Assembly: GCA_017302255.1 (NCBI GenBank) | Contig: JAFLDV010000012.1 | Span: 41,562 to 105,561, forward strand | Direction of reading: 5' to 3' | Source: Gammaproteobacteria bacterium | GTDB taxonomy: Bacteria > Pseudomonadota > Gammaproteobacteria > Enterobacterales > Alteromonadaceae | DNA length: 64,000 bases | Shown here: piece after piece, positions 8,465-17,164 of the stretch | Position numbering within the stretch: position 1 is the first letter of the stretch | Layout: every line of letters begins with the position of its first letter | Notes under the pieces: generated by a model | The model's input: only the letters and a program-made list of their open reading frames with translations | What the model was told of the DNA's origin: nothing | Database searches by the model: none | Translations under genes and position numbers: made by a program

Positions 8465-10387
8465 TCACTGCGATTTGCGCACCCGCAGATACCACTCAGA
8501 TAACAATCGTACCTGTTTGCGGGTGTAGCCTTTGTCCATCATTCGATCGACAAAATCGTCATGTTTTTTCTGATCATCAGTCGATGTCTTGGCATTAAAC
8601 GAAATTACCGGCAGCAGCTCCTCGGTGCTGGAAAACATTTTTTTCTCAATGACAGTACGAAGTTTCTCGTAGCTAGTCCAGGTCGGGTTTTTACCATTGT
8701 TCTTGGCTTTAGCTCGCAACACAAAATTGACGATTTCATTGCGGAAATCTTTCGGATTGCTAATGCCTGCAGGTTTTTCAATTTTCTCAAGCTCAGCATT
8801 AAGTGCAGCTCGATCAAATAGTTGACCGGTTTCCGGGTCTCGGTATTCTTGATCTTGGATCCAGAAGTCGGCGTAAATCACGTAGCGATCAAAGATGTTT
8901 TGCCCGTATTCAGAGTAACTTTCCAAATATGCGGTTTGGATTTCTTTGCCGATAAATTCGATGTATTTCGGAATTAAATAGCCTTTCAAGTGCTCTAGAT
9001 AGCGCTCCGCGACGTCGGCAGGGAACTGCTCACGTTCAATTTGTTGCTCCAACACATAGAATAAATGGACCGGATTCGCCGCTACTTCCGTGCTGTCAAA
9101 GTTGAACACCCGCGACAAAATCTTAAAGGCAAACCGAGTGGATAAGCCCGTCATCCCTTCATCGACACCGGCGTAATCCCGATACTCTTGGTAGGATTTT
9201 GCTTTAGGATCAGTGTCTTTTAAACTTTCGCCATCGTAAACTCGCATTTTCGAGTAGAGACTTGAGTTCTCAGGTAATTTTAATCGCGACAACACAGCAA
9301 ACTGCGCTAAGGCAGTGAGCGTACTAGGTGCGCATGGCGCAACTTTTAACTCACTGTGTTCTAACAGTTTTTCATAGATCCGAACTTCTTCAGAGACCCT
9401 TAAGCAATACGGGACTTTGACGATGTAAACCCGGTCTAAAAATGCCTCATTGTTTTTGTTATTCCGAAAGGTTTGCCACTCAGATTCATTACTATGCGCA
9501 AGAATAATGCCTTCAAAGGGCAGGGCGGCTAGCCCTTCAGTACCGTTATAATTTCCTTCTTGCGTTGCAGTTAGTAGCGGATGTAGCACTTTGATCGGCG
9601 CTTTAAACATCTCAACAAATTCCATAACGCCCTGATTCGCGCGGCATAAAGCGCCAGAATAGCTATAAGCATCAGGGTCGTTTTGTGCGAAATGTTCCAG
9701 TTGGCGGATATCGACCTTGCCAACTAGCGAGGCAATGTCTTGGTTGTTTTCATCGCCAGGTTCAGTCTTGGCGATGGCAATTTGATCGAGGATCGATGGA
9801 TACTTTTTCACGACACGAAATTGGCTGATGTCGCCGTTAAATTCATGCAAACGTTTGCTAGCCCATGGCGACATAATGGTTTTTAGATAACGTTTGGCAA
9901 TGCCATACTCTTGTTCCAAGATATGGCCATCTTCTTGAATATCGAATAAACACAAAGGGTTGTCGTAGACTGGTGAGCCTTTTAAGTAGTAAATCGGCAT
10001 TTGCTGCATCAGCGCTTTTAGCTTTTCTGCGAGCGACGATTTACCGCCGCCAACCGGACCTAACAGGTATAGAATTTGTTTACGCTCTTCGAGGCCCTGT
10101 GCTGAATGTTTTAAGTACGACACGATCTGTTCAATGGCATCTTCCATACCATAAAACTCAGCAAACGCGGGATATCTGGAAATGACGCGGTTAGAGAACA
10201 GCCGGCTTAGTTTTGGGTCTTGTGCAGTATCTACAAACTCAGGTTGGCCGATAGCCATCAACAGGCGTTCCGCTGCGCTTGCATAACAACTTTTATCATT
10301 TTTACAAAGAGTTAGGTATTCTGAAATACTATATTCTTCTTCACGCGCGGCTTCATACCGTGACTTGTAATGCTCAAAAATGCCCAT
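8465..10387 (-). CDS. yeaG: PrkA/YeaG AAA+ serine protein kinase
   Basis: 640 residues, matching E. coli YeaG (644) almost end to end. N-terminal AAA+ domain with Walker A GPVGGGKSS at about residues 110-118, the IILAHSNESEW segment resembling sensor I, and a C-terminal helical kinase-like domain (ADFWIQDQEYRDPETGQL; KGYTRKQVRLL). The open frame continues to 10510, but the ATG at 10387 is chosen: it aligns with the family start (MGIFEHYKSRYEAA) and has GGAGG five bases upstream. First gene of the yeaG-yeaH-spoVR operon. In E. coli it governs stationary-phase and nitrogen-starvation survival and metabolic adaptation. It is separated from the downstream end of the sodB unit by about 240 bases containing its promoter. 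Confidence 0.96.
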   Translation of the reverse strand: MGIFEHYKSRYEAAREEEYSISEYLTLCKNDKSCYASAAERLLMAIGQPEFVDTAQDPKLSRLFSNRVISRYPAFAEFYGMEDAIEQIVSYLKHSAQGLEERKQILYLLGPVGGGKSSLAEKLKALMQQMPIYYLKGSPVYDNPLCLFDIQEDGHILEQEYGIAKRYLKTIMSPWASKRLHEFNGDISQFRVVKKYPSILDQIAIAKTEPGDENNQDIASLVGKVDIRQLEHFAQNDPDAYSYSGALCRANQGVMEFVEMFKAPIKVLHPLLTATQEGNYNGTEGLAALPFEGIILAHSNESEWQTFRNNKNNEAFLDRVYIVKVPYCLRVSEEVRIYEKLLEHSELKVAPCAPSTLTALAQFAVLSRLKLPENSSLYSKMRVYDGESLKDTDPKAKSYQEYRDYAGVDEGMTGLSTRFAFKILSRVFNFDSTEVAANPVHLFYVLEQQIEREQFPADVAERYLEHLKGYLIPKYIEFIGKEIQTAYLESYSEYGQNIFDRYVIYADFWIQDQEYRDPETGQLFDRAALNAELEKIEKPAGISNPKDFRNEIVNFVLRAKAKNNGKNPTWTSYEKLRTVIEKKMFSSTEELLPVISFNAKTSTDDQKKHDDFVDRMMDKGYTRKQVRLLSEWYLRVRKSQ

Positions 10388-10559
10388 AAGGACCTCCGCA
10401 AACATGGTCGGGGAAAGCTCAGTTGTTATCTTAACGTTAGTCGTAAAATTGATAAGATGCAGGCCATTTAATCGAATTATTAGTAAATTTTTTCTAAAAA
10501 AATGCGACAAATGAGGTTGTTAATTAGCGTAGTTGAGCCTACGCAAGGACGCAGAAATG

Positions 10560-10585
10560 AAAAAACCCGAGCGGACTCGGGTTTT
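10560..10585 (-). terminator. Intrinsic terminator of sodB
   Basis: 10-bp stem AAAACCCGAG / CTCGGGTTTT, 4-base loop; in the minus direction the U-run is made by the A-stretch at 10558-10565. Lies 43 bases past the sodB stop. Confidence 0.85.
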
Positions 10586-10627
10586 GGTCTGACTGGCAAG
10601 TTTTACTTACTCAGTGGGGTGCCACAA

Positions 10628-11209
10628 TTAGGCGAAGTTTGCGCTGGCGAATTCCCAGTTTGCTAATGCCCAGAACGCATTTAAGTACGTTGGACGAGCA
10701 TTGCGGAAATCGATGTAGTAAGCGTGTTCCCACAGATCGACAGTTAACAGAGCTTTGATGCTGCTGTCAGTCAGTGGCGTGCCAGCGTTGCTGGTGTTAA
10801 CGATATCTAAAGAACCGTCCGCTTTTTTCACTAACCAAGTCCAGCTTGAACCGAAGTTGTTCACTGCTTTGTCGTTGAATGCAGTTTGGAATGCGGCAAA
10901 TGAGCCCCATTTTGCATTGATAGCGTCAGCTAAAGCGCCAGTTGGTTCGCCGCCACCGTTTGGTGATAAGCAGTGCCAGTAGAAAGTGTGGTTCCAAATT
11001 TGCGCAGCGTTGTTGAACACTGGGCCTTCAGAAGATTTGATGATGTCTTCTAAAGATTTGCCTGCAAAATCAGTACCTTCAACCAGAGAATTCAATTTCA
11101 CAACGTAAGCATTGTGGTGCTTGCCATGGTGGAATTCCAAAGTTTCAGCTGAAATGTGCGGTGCTAAAGCGTCTTTAGCGTACGGTAATGCTGGTAATTC
11201 AAAAGCCAT
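10628..11209 (-). CDS. sodB: Superoxide dismutase, iron type
   Basis: Dismutes superoxide to oxygen and H2O2 in the cytoplasm. 193 residues, the typical SodB length. Metal ligands are His27, His74, Asp158 and His162. Gln70 in NNAAQIWNH and the short second ligand loop point to iron rather than manganese use. No signal peptide. The ATG at 11209 has a GGAGAAAT Shine-Dalgarno. Monocistronic: own terminator downstream and a 272-base divergent region with grxD upstream. I did not find a convincing Fur box there. Confidence 0.97.
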   Translation of the reverse strand: MAFELPALPYAKDALAPHISAETLEFHHGKHHNAYVVKLNSLVEGTDFAGKSLEDIIKSSEGPVFNNAAQIWNHTFYWHCLSPNGGGEPTGALADAINAKWGSFAAFQTAFNDKAVNNFGSSWTWLVKKADGSLDIVNTSNAGTPLTDSSIKALLTVDLWEHAYYIDFRNARPTYLNAFWALANWEFASANFA

Positions 11210-11481
11210 TCTATTTCTCCATCGGCGTTGTTTATGGTTTCTGCATCGCGTAGACTACAAAACCTGACTAAAATACTCAAGTTTTACCTAGTTTTTCTGT
11301 ATTTAGTGTTATTCCATACATTTGGAATTCTGTCGTTGTTGTGAGCTTTACTTGCACTCATCAACAGTCGTGGTCACTTTGCAGGATAATTTTTGGGGCG
11401 ATTTGGCAAAACTCAAGTGTTTCGCTGCAAATCCTCTGGTAAAATTGCCAATATTCTTCTTAAGTCGTTGCCGAGGCATTT

Positions 11482-11814
11482 ATGGAAACTATCGACAAAA
11501 TCAAACAACAATTGGCTGATAACCCTATCATCATTTTTATGAAAGGCTCGCCAAAATTACCAAGCTGTGGCTTTTCTGCACAAGCATCTCAAGCGTTAAT
11601 TGCCTGCGGTGAACCATTTGCATACGTCGATATTCTGCAAAATCCAGATATCCGTGCTGAATTACCAAAATTTGCTAATTGGCCAACCTTCCCGCAACTG
11701 TGGGTTGAAGGTGAGTTGGTTGGTGGTTGTGACATCATGTTGGAAATGTTCCAACGCGGTGAATTACAGCCGTTGATCAAAGAAACCGCGGCTAAATACA
11801 AAGCTGCCGAATAA
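11482..11814 (+). CDS. grxD: Monothiol glutaredoxin 4
   Basis: Carries or transfers [2Fe-2S] clusters with glutathione as ligand and works with BolA-type proteins. 110 residues with the monothiol active site CGFS (Cys29), the preceding FMKGSP motif, the cis-Pro WPTFPQLWV segment and the GGCDI glutathione-binding motif. Soluble, cytoplasmic. Followed by an intrinsic terminator shared with the convergent rnt gene. The placement next to sodB and rnt is like that in E. coli and Vibrio. Confidence 0.97.
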   Translation: METIDKIKQQLADNPIIIFMKGSPKLPSCGFSAQASQALIACGEPFAYVDILQNPDIRAELPKFANWPTFPQLWVEGELVGGCDIMLEMFQRGELQPLIKETAAKYKAAE

Positions 11815-11846
11815 TTCTGCGATAAAGCGATAGCTTTAGAGATATT

Positions 11847-11879
11847 AAAAAGCCAATCGAGTAGTCGATTGGCTTTTTT
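11847..11879 (+). terminator. Intrinsic terminator of grxD (bidirectional)
   Basis: 12-bp stem AAAGCCAATCGA / TCGATTGGCTTT with a GTAG tetraloop and T-run; A-run on the left would also serve rnt, whose stop codon lies 49 bases to the right. Confidence 0.9.
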
Positions 11880-11927
11880 GTTGGTGTCGTTGTAGTTGAC
11901 TAGCGTCACATCAATTCAAAGAACTGC

Positions 11928-12590
11928 TTATTCTGCGTCCTGCTCGTCTTGTTCGCATAAATCTATCGGCAGCGGCCAACCGCCAAGTGCTTGCCAACGA
12001 TTCACAATATGGCAGAACAATTCTGCAGTGCGTTCGGTATCGTATAAGGCGCTATGCGCTTCTTTGCCATCAAAGGGAATGCCTGCAGCCATACAAGCTT
12101 TCGCCAATACGGTCTGGCCAAGGGCTAAAGCGGCTAAAGTTGTGGTATCAAAAGACACAAATGCATGAAATGGCGAGCGTTTGATGCTATTGCGTTCAAC
12201 CGCGGCATTAAGAAATCCTTGGTCAAAAGCAGCGTTGTGCGCAACCATGACCGCCCGTTGACAGCCCGCGTCTTTTTGCCCTTTGCGCACCATTTTAAAG
12301 ATTTCAGTGATTGCTTCGCGCTCATCGACCGCACCACGCAGTGGGTTGTAAGGGTCTATACCGTTAAACTCTAAGGAGGCTGGATTTAAAATCGCACCTT
12401 CGAAGGGTTCAACATGAAAGTGCATGGTTTGATCGATGGAGAATTTGCCATCTTCATCCATTTTCAAAGTACAGGCAGCAATTTCCAGTAAGGCGTCAGT
12501 GCTTGCATTAAAGCCAGCTGTCTCGACGTCGATAACGACTGGATAATATCCACGAAAACGTTGTGCAAATAAGGTGGTCGCCGCAGCCAT
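11928..12590 (-). CDS. rnt: Ribonuclease T
   Basis: 3'-5' exoribonuclease that trims the CCA end of tRNAs and matures 5S and 23S rRNA and other stable RNAs. 220 residues with the DEDDh exonuclease motifs: VIDVETAGF (ExoI, residues about 19-27), [10 protein letters not shown] (ExoII) and [13 protein letters not shown] (ExoIII with the catalytic His and Asp). It normally acts as a homodimer in the cytoplasm. Its leader contains a terminator-like hairpin (12629-12659). Convergent with grxD, divergent from motY, the same arrangement as in Vibrio. Confidence 0.96.
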   Translation of the reverse strand: MAAATTLFAQRFRGYYPVVIDVETAGFNASTDALLEIAACTLKMDEDGKFSIDQTMHFHVEPFEGAILNPASLEFNGIDPYNPLRGAVDEREAITEIFKMVRKGQKDAGCQRAVMVAHNAAFDQGFLNAAVERNSIKRSPFHAFVSFDTTTLAALALGQTVLAKACMAAGIPFDGKEAHSALYDTERTAELFCHIVNRWQALGGWPLPIDLCEQDEQDAE

Positions 12591-12628
12591 AATTCAGTTC
12601 TTCCGGTAAATTGGACGCGCAGTATGCC

Positions 12629-12659
12629 AAAAAAAATGCCGTCCGTCTTCTCACGGCAT
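12629..12659 (-). terminator. Terminator-like hairpin in the rnt leader
   Basis: In the minus-strand RNA the 7-bp stem ATGCCGT / ACGGCAT with a 10-base loop is followed at once by eight U. It lies 39 bases before the rnt start codon and just after an upstream ATG (12715), which leaves no room for an rnt promoter in between. It could be an attenuator or the 3' end of a small RNA read divergently from motY. Confidence 0.6.
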
Positions 12660-12772
12660 AGTGTTTGCAGTAATGTTTTTGGGTTTAAACTGATTTTAGT
12701 CGGCAAGAATTTCATTTTGCTGCCGATAAGCTGTCAGATGTTGATTGTTTGAGCTTTACCTAGGGAGATCGC

Positions 12773-13663
12773 ATGAAACCAAGCGCAACTTTGCTGATCG
12801 CGACATTGCTGATGTCGTCTGGCGTTGCCGCGCGGCAAAACCTGCGGCAATATAGTGCCAGTCTGGATAATTCAATCTGGACTGTGAAAACAGCTACACC
12901 GCTGCGGTGTGAGCTTGGTCACACTATCCCGAATTTTGGTGAAGCGTTATTTGTCAGCGAAGCCAATAAAGAACTGAATCTACTGTTTCGCTTGCAAATG
13001 ACCCGTTTACCGGACGATTACAGTTTGGCGCAAGTATTATCAGTCGCACCAAACTGGCGGCCAGGCGAGCCAACGAAACCGGTCGCGGATATGAAATTGT
13101 TAAAGCAATTCGATGGCAATTTACCGAAAAAGCCTGCTTGGATCATGCTCACAGAACTTGAGCAGGGGTTTAGTCCAACGTTTTACTTTGCCGATTGGCA
13201 CAGCCCATATGATCAAGTGGTTGCGTCACTTAACCCGGTGCACTTTGGCAATTCATATCAGAAGTTTAGCCAGTGCATGGCTGGCCTTTTAAAATACAAT
13301 TTTGATGATATCGCCTTATCGATGCTGAATTATCAATCCAACAGCAATGAATTTACTCGGGAATCGCAAGCGCGCTTGACGCAAATTGCTGAATACCTGA
13401 AACATGACAAAGCCATTGCATCCATCGACATCGACACTTACACCGATAGTTACGGCGGTCGTTGGATCAATGAAGAATTATCGCGGAAAAGAGCAAAAGC
13501 TTTGAAAGAGTTTTTTGTTGCCAATGGCGTGGATGAAAAGCTTATTCGCACTGAAGGTTTCGGTGAGAAACGTCATGTCGCTGCCAACGAAACCAGTCGC
13601 GGCCGCGCGACCAACCGCCGAGCTGTGGTGCAATTGGTGCGCGCCGAAGTGCCACATTTTTAG
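12773..13663 (+). CDS. motY: MotY, sodium-type flagellar motor T-ring protein
   Basis: 296 residues with a signal peptide (MKPSATLLIATLLMSSGVAA). The N-terminal part (about 24-170) is the MotY-specific domain: RQYSASLDNSIWTV, CELGHTIPNFGEA, and an SQCM cysteine matching the family's disulfide. The C-terminal part (about 175-290) is an OmpA-like peptidoglycan-binding domain (IDIDTYTDSYGG, ELSRKRAKAL, GFGEKRH, NRRAVV). MotY forms the periplasmic T ring that anchors PomA/PomB-type stators, so a sodium-driven polar flagellum is implied. The position beside rnt is that of motY in Vibrio. Ends on the base before the convergent mnmC stop codon. Confidence 0.92.
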   Translation: MKPSATLLIATLLMSSGVAARQNLRQYSASLDNSIWTVKTATPLRCELGHTIPNFGEALFVSEANKELNLLFRLQMTRLPDDYSLAQVLSVAPNWRPGEPTKPVADMKLLKQFDGNLPKKPAWIMLTELEQGFSPTFYFADWHSPYDQVVASLNPVHFGNSYQKFSQCMAGLLKYNFDDIALSMLNYQSNSNEFTRESQARLTQIAEYLKHDKAIASIDIDTYTDSYGGRWINEELSRKRAKALKEFFVANGVDEKLIRTEGFGEKRHVAANETSRGRATNRRAVVQLVRAEVPHF

Positions 13664-15589
13664 TTAATCTTGTGCTGAAAATCTTTTTGCTTCGATCAGT
13701 TCGCTCAGCGTTAGGCTGAGCGGCTCTGGCTCGCCACAAAGCCTTGCCGCCAATGTTTCGGCCAGCAACGGGGCGAACAATAATCCACGTGCACCCAAGC
13801 CCCCTAACAGCAAGCAATTGTCGAGTAGTTCGCCGCCAATCGGTAAATGATCAGGCGCGGTAGTGCGAAAAGCTGCTTTGGCGCTGGTCACTTCTGCATC
13901 GGCAAACCAACTAGGTTGCTGCAAGACGGTATTTACTAAATCCAGATTAAATTGATCGTCAACCGCGGTGATTTCAGCGATAGGTTGCATCTGATCTACT
14001 TCACGGTCAAAGGTCGCACCAATACAGCTTTCGGCTGAAAATTCAGGATCTTGCGGAGTCACATAACCTTGATGACACAATACTGTTTTTAGTTGGCCAA
14101 GGGTATTCGAACGCACATGGCTGACTTGTCCGCGGATCAGGTTTAACGGCAAATGCTCGGTCTGTGCGAAACGATGTAAATTTTGCCCAGTGCAGAGTAC
14201 CAATTGTTTTGCATAAAGTGGCGCCGGTTTGCTATCCGGATCTTTTGCAACGACTTCACTTTGGATAGATTCGGTGACGAGGTCAAAACCGCTGGCGGTC
14301 GGGTTAAATCGCTGAAGTTTACAGCCAAAACTAATCTGGAAACCCGGCTGCATCTGCAACCAAGCCAACGCAGCCTGACAAAAACGCTGCGGCGCAATCC
14401 ACCCACCATCGGCAAAAAATACTCCGGAAAATGGCAGGGCGACGCCAGCGATCTGACTGGCTTCTTCTGCAGTTACTTGCTGGACCACCGAAGCTGGGTA
14501 GGCCGGTTCGGCCATGACTTTACCAAACCGTCTTGCCAACTGAGCATTACAGGCCAGTTGCAGCACACCGCAAAATTCGGCAGGAAAACTAAATTGCTGT
14601 AAAAGTTGCTGATAACGACGATGCGCAAAACTAAAACATGCTAAGTGAAAGCGCGAGTTCGCGGTGAAACTGCTTTGCAGCTGCGGATATAATGCGCCTT
14701 GACGATTGTGCGATGCGCCAACGCCGACATCTTGGTCGGCACATAACAAATGGACGGCACGCCCCCGTTGTACCAACGCTAGCGCGACCAGCATGGCGGC
14801 AACTCCGCCACCAACAATCACCACAGGTTCGTTGGTAGCGAGTTGAACTGGCTCTTGTGCGGTTTCATTCAACGGCATGCTTGCTATCGCCATCTCACGT
14901 TTGCGACCATGGCCTTTCACTTTTTGCACGTCGAAGCCAACACTTTGCAAACCCCGACGCACAATGCCGGCACTGGTAAAGGTCGCAACAGTGGTACCAG
15001 CCTGGCTTAAACGGGCCATGCCGTTAAATAAACTATCTTGCCACATCTCCGGGTTTTTACTGGGGGCAAAGCCATCTAAAAACCAGGCATCTGCTTTATT
15101 GGCTAACGGCAATTGCGGCAGATTGTCGTGGACATCACCCAACCATAAATCCAGCACAATCTGGCCTTGTTGGAAGCAAAGTCGATGGCAACCTTGAATA
15201 GCTTTTGGATATTGATCTAGCAATAGTTCTGCTAAATCAGCGAGTTCTGGCCAGCAGGCTAAAGCCTGATTTAGATCCGCATGGGTCAGTGGAAACTTTT
15301 CGAAGGTCGAAAAATAAAGGCGCTGACATTGACCCGGTTGTTGAAGATAGGATTGGAAATTCCGCCACGCGACAAGAAAGTTTAAACCAGTACCAAAGCC
15401 AGTTTCGATGATATGAAAGTAGTCTTTTTGATGAACTGGCCAGCGTTCACGCAAGCGATTTTTGTCGACGAATACATACTGAGTTTCATGCAAACCGCTG
15501 TCGTTAGAAAAATAAACATCATCAAAAGCATCGGACACTGGCGTGCCTTGTTCGTTGTAATGAATGCGGGCAGATGTAATTTGTGTCAT
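13664..15589 (-). CDS. mnmC: Bifunctional tRNA mnm5s2U34 biosynthesis enzyme
   Basis: Completes 5-methylaminomethyl-2-thiouridine at the wobble base. 641 residues. Residues 1 to about 245 are the SAM methyltransferase part (DFDDVYF-type start seen as DAFDDVYFSNDSGL, ESGFGTGLNFL-type motif seen as ETGFGTGLNFL, and WFLDGFAPSKNPEMW). From about 258 on is the FAD oxidoreductase part with the VVIVGGGVAAM dinucleotide motif and LLLGGLGARGL near the end. The open frame reaches 15637, but the ATG at 15589 gives the E. coli-like N-terminus. Its stop codon abuts that of motY with no spacing. Confidence 0.95.
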   Translation of the reverse strand: MTQITSARIHYNEQGTPVSDAFDDVYFSNDSGLHETQYVFVDKNRLRERWPVHQKDYFHIIETGFGTGLNFLVAWRNFQSYLQQPGQCQRLYFSTFEKFPLTHADLNQALACWPELADLAELLLDQYPKAIQGCHRLCFQQGQIVLDLWLGDVHDNLPQLPLANKADAWFLDGFAPSKNPEMWQDSLFNGMARLSQAGTTVATFTSAGIVRRGLQSVGFDVQKVKGHGRKREMAIASMPLNETAQEPVQLATNEPVVIVGGGVAAMLVALALVQRGRAVHLLCADQDVGVGASHNRQGALYPQLQSSFTANSRFHLACFSFAHRRYQQLLQQFSFPAEFCGVLQLACNAQLARRFGKVMAEPAYPASVVQQVTAEEASQIAGVALPFSGVFFADGGWIAPQRFCQAALAWLQMQPGFQISFGCKLQRFNPTASGFDLVTESIQSEVVAKDPDSKPAPLYAKQLVLCTGQNLHRFAQTEHLPLNLIRGQVSHVRSNTLGQLKTVLCHQGYVTPQDPEFSAESCIGATFDREVDQMQPIAEITAVDDQFNLDLVNTVLQQPSWFADAEVTSAKAAFRTTAPDHLPIGGELLDNCLLLGGLGARGLLFAPLLAETLAARLCGEPEPLSLTLSELIEAKRFSAQD

Positions 15590-15698
15590 AAAAGTTCCGG
15601 AGAATAAATGCGCGGTGCTGCCAAGCTTGTTGCACACTTGGCGTTGTTCGGCACAATAAGCCGCGTAGTTTACCCTGATTGTCAGCCGTTTGGATAAT

Positions 15699-15735
15699 AG
15701 TGTACAACTGTGCGCTGAAATTGGACCAGTTGTGT
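15699..15735. promoter_or_regulatory. FabR-like palindrome and FadR-like half-site upstream of fabB
   Basis: AGTGTACAACTGTGCGCT (15699-15716) is an imperfect palindrome resembling the E. coli FabR operator AGCGTACA-N2-TGTTCGCT. It is followed by GGACCAGTT (15723-15731), whose complement AACTGGTCC matches the left half of FadR operators. A TATAAA (15737-15742) just downstream can serve as the -10 box. E. coli fabB is activated by FadR and repressed by FabR through adjacent sites, so the arrangement is plausible; it rests on motif resemblance only. Confidence 0.55.
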
Positions 15736-15787
15736 TATAAAAGTCCGTACAATAAACACAAATCTTAAGAAGACCATTGGAGTCAGA

Positions 15788-17002
15788 ATGAAAAGAGCTG
15801 TAATCACCGGTTTAGGCATTGTATCAAGCATCGGTAACAATCAAGAAGAAGTGCTGGCCTCGTTAAAAGCTGGTAAGTCAGGTATCGCATTTTCGCAAGA
15901 GTTTGCTGATATGGGTTTGCGCTCACAAGTTTGGGGCCAAATTAACATTGATACTGCTGCGTTGATTGATCGTAAAGCACTGCGCTTTATGGGCGATGCG
16001 GCGGCTTACGCTTATATTTCAATGGCTCAAGCGATTGCTGATGCTGGCCTTAGCCACGAGCAAGTGTCAAATTTCCGCACAGGTTTAGTGGTTGGTTCTG
16101 GTGGTGCGTCATCAAAAACGCAAATCGAAGCTGCCGACACTCTGCGCGAAAAAGGCGTAAAACGGGTTGGTCCTTATGCTGTGCCAAAAACTATGTCGAG
16201 CACTTGTTCAGCGTGTTTAGCAACGCCATTTGAAATCAAAGGCGTGAACTATTCAATTAGCTCAGCTTGTGCCACTAGCGCGCATTGTATTGGTCACGCG
16301 GTGGAACTTATCCAATTAGGCAAGCAAGACATAATTTTTGCTGGCGGCGGTGAGGAAGTGCACTGGACCTTGGCGATGGAATTCGATGCCATGGGCGCCT
16401 TATCGAGCAAATACAACGAGACACCAACTGCAGCATCAAGAACATACGATGCTAACCGTGATGGTTTTGTTATCTCTGGTGGTGGCGGTATTCTGGTTAT
16501 TGAAGAGCTAGAGCACGCATTAGCTCGCGGCGCAAAAATCTACGCTGAAATCGTAGGTTATGGCGCGACTTCTGATGGTTACGACATGGTTGCTCCAAGT
16601 GGTGAAGGCGCCATCCGTTGTATGCAAATGGCGATGCAAAACGTCACTGCGCCAATCGATTACTTAAATACTCATGGCACTTCAACACCTGTCGGTGATG
16701 TTAAAGAACTCGGCGCTATTCAAGCAGTGTTTGGCGGCAATAGCCCAGCAATTAGTGCGACTAAAGCCATGACTGGCCACGCATTAGGTGCTGCCGGTGT
16801 GCATGAAGCCATTTATTCTGTACTGATGATGGAGCATGGTTTTATTGCGCCTTCTATCAACATCGGTGAGTTGGATGAAGCTGCGACTGGTTTAAATATC
16901 ATTCGCGAAGCGACTGATGCGACTTTGAACACAGTGATGTCAAATAGCTTTGGTTTTGGCGGTACTAACGCCACCTTGGTTATGCAGAAATATCGCGGCT
17001 AA
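15788..17002 (+). CDS. fabB: 3-oxoacyl-[acyl-carrier-protein] synthase I
   Basis: Condenses malonyl-ACP with acyl-ACP and is the enzyme that elongates the unsaturated C10 intermediate. 404 residues, as in E. coli. Active-site Cys161 ([11 protein letters not shown]), His296 ([11 protein letters not shown]), Lys326 and His331 ([11 protein letters not shown]) are all present, as is the GFGGTNA motif near the C-terminus. Start ATG follows GGAGTCAG. Monocistronic with a strong terminator. Regulation by FadR and FabR is suggested by the sites upstream. Confidence 0.97.
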   Translation: MKRAVITGLGIVSSIGNNQEEVLASLKAGKSGIAFSQEFADMGLRSQVWGQINIDTAALIDRKALRFMGDAAAYAYISMAQAIADAGLSHEQVSNFRTGLVVGSGGASSKTQIEAADTLREKGVKRVGPYAVPKTMSSTCSACLATPFEIKGVNYSISSACATSAHCIGHAVELIQLGKQDIIFAGGGEEVHWTLAMEFDAMGALSSKYNETPTAASRTYDANRDGFVISGGGGILVIEELEHALARGAKIYAEIVGYGATSDGYDMVAPSGEGAIRCMQMAMQNVTAPIDYLNTHGTSTPVGDVKELGAIQAVFGGNSPAISATKAMTGHALGAAGVHEAIYSVLMMEHGFIAPSINIGELDEAATGLNIIREATDATLNTVMSNSFGFGGTNATLVMQKYRG

Positions 17003-17033
17003 GTCCAATCGTTAGATCTCGATTAAGAACTTG

Positions 17034-17072
17034 AAAAAGCCATCTGTTGGAATTACCTACAGATGGCTTTTT
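17034..17072 (+). terminator. Intrinsic terminator of fabB
   Basis: 14-bp stem AAAAAGCCATCTGT / ACAGATGGCTTTTT with an 11-base loop. Confidence 0.9.
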
Positions 17073-17164
17073 GCTTAATTGGATTGTATCAATTGCGGGC
17101 CACTGGCTGATTGCGAGCAAATGCGTACAATAGCGCGTAAACAACAACAGATACCGAGACCTTG

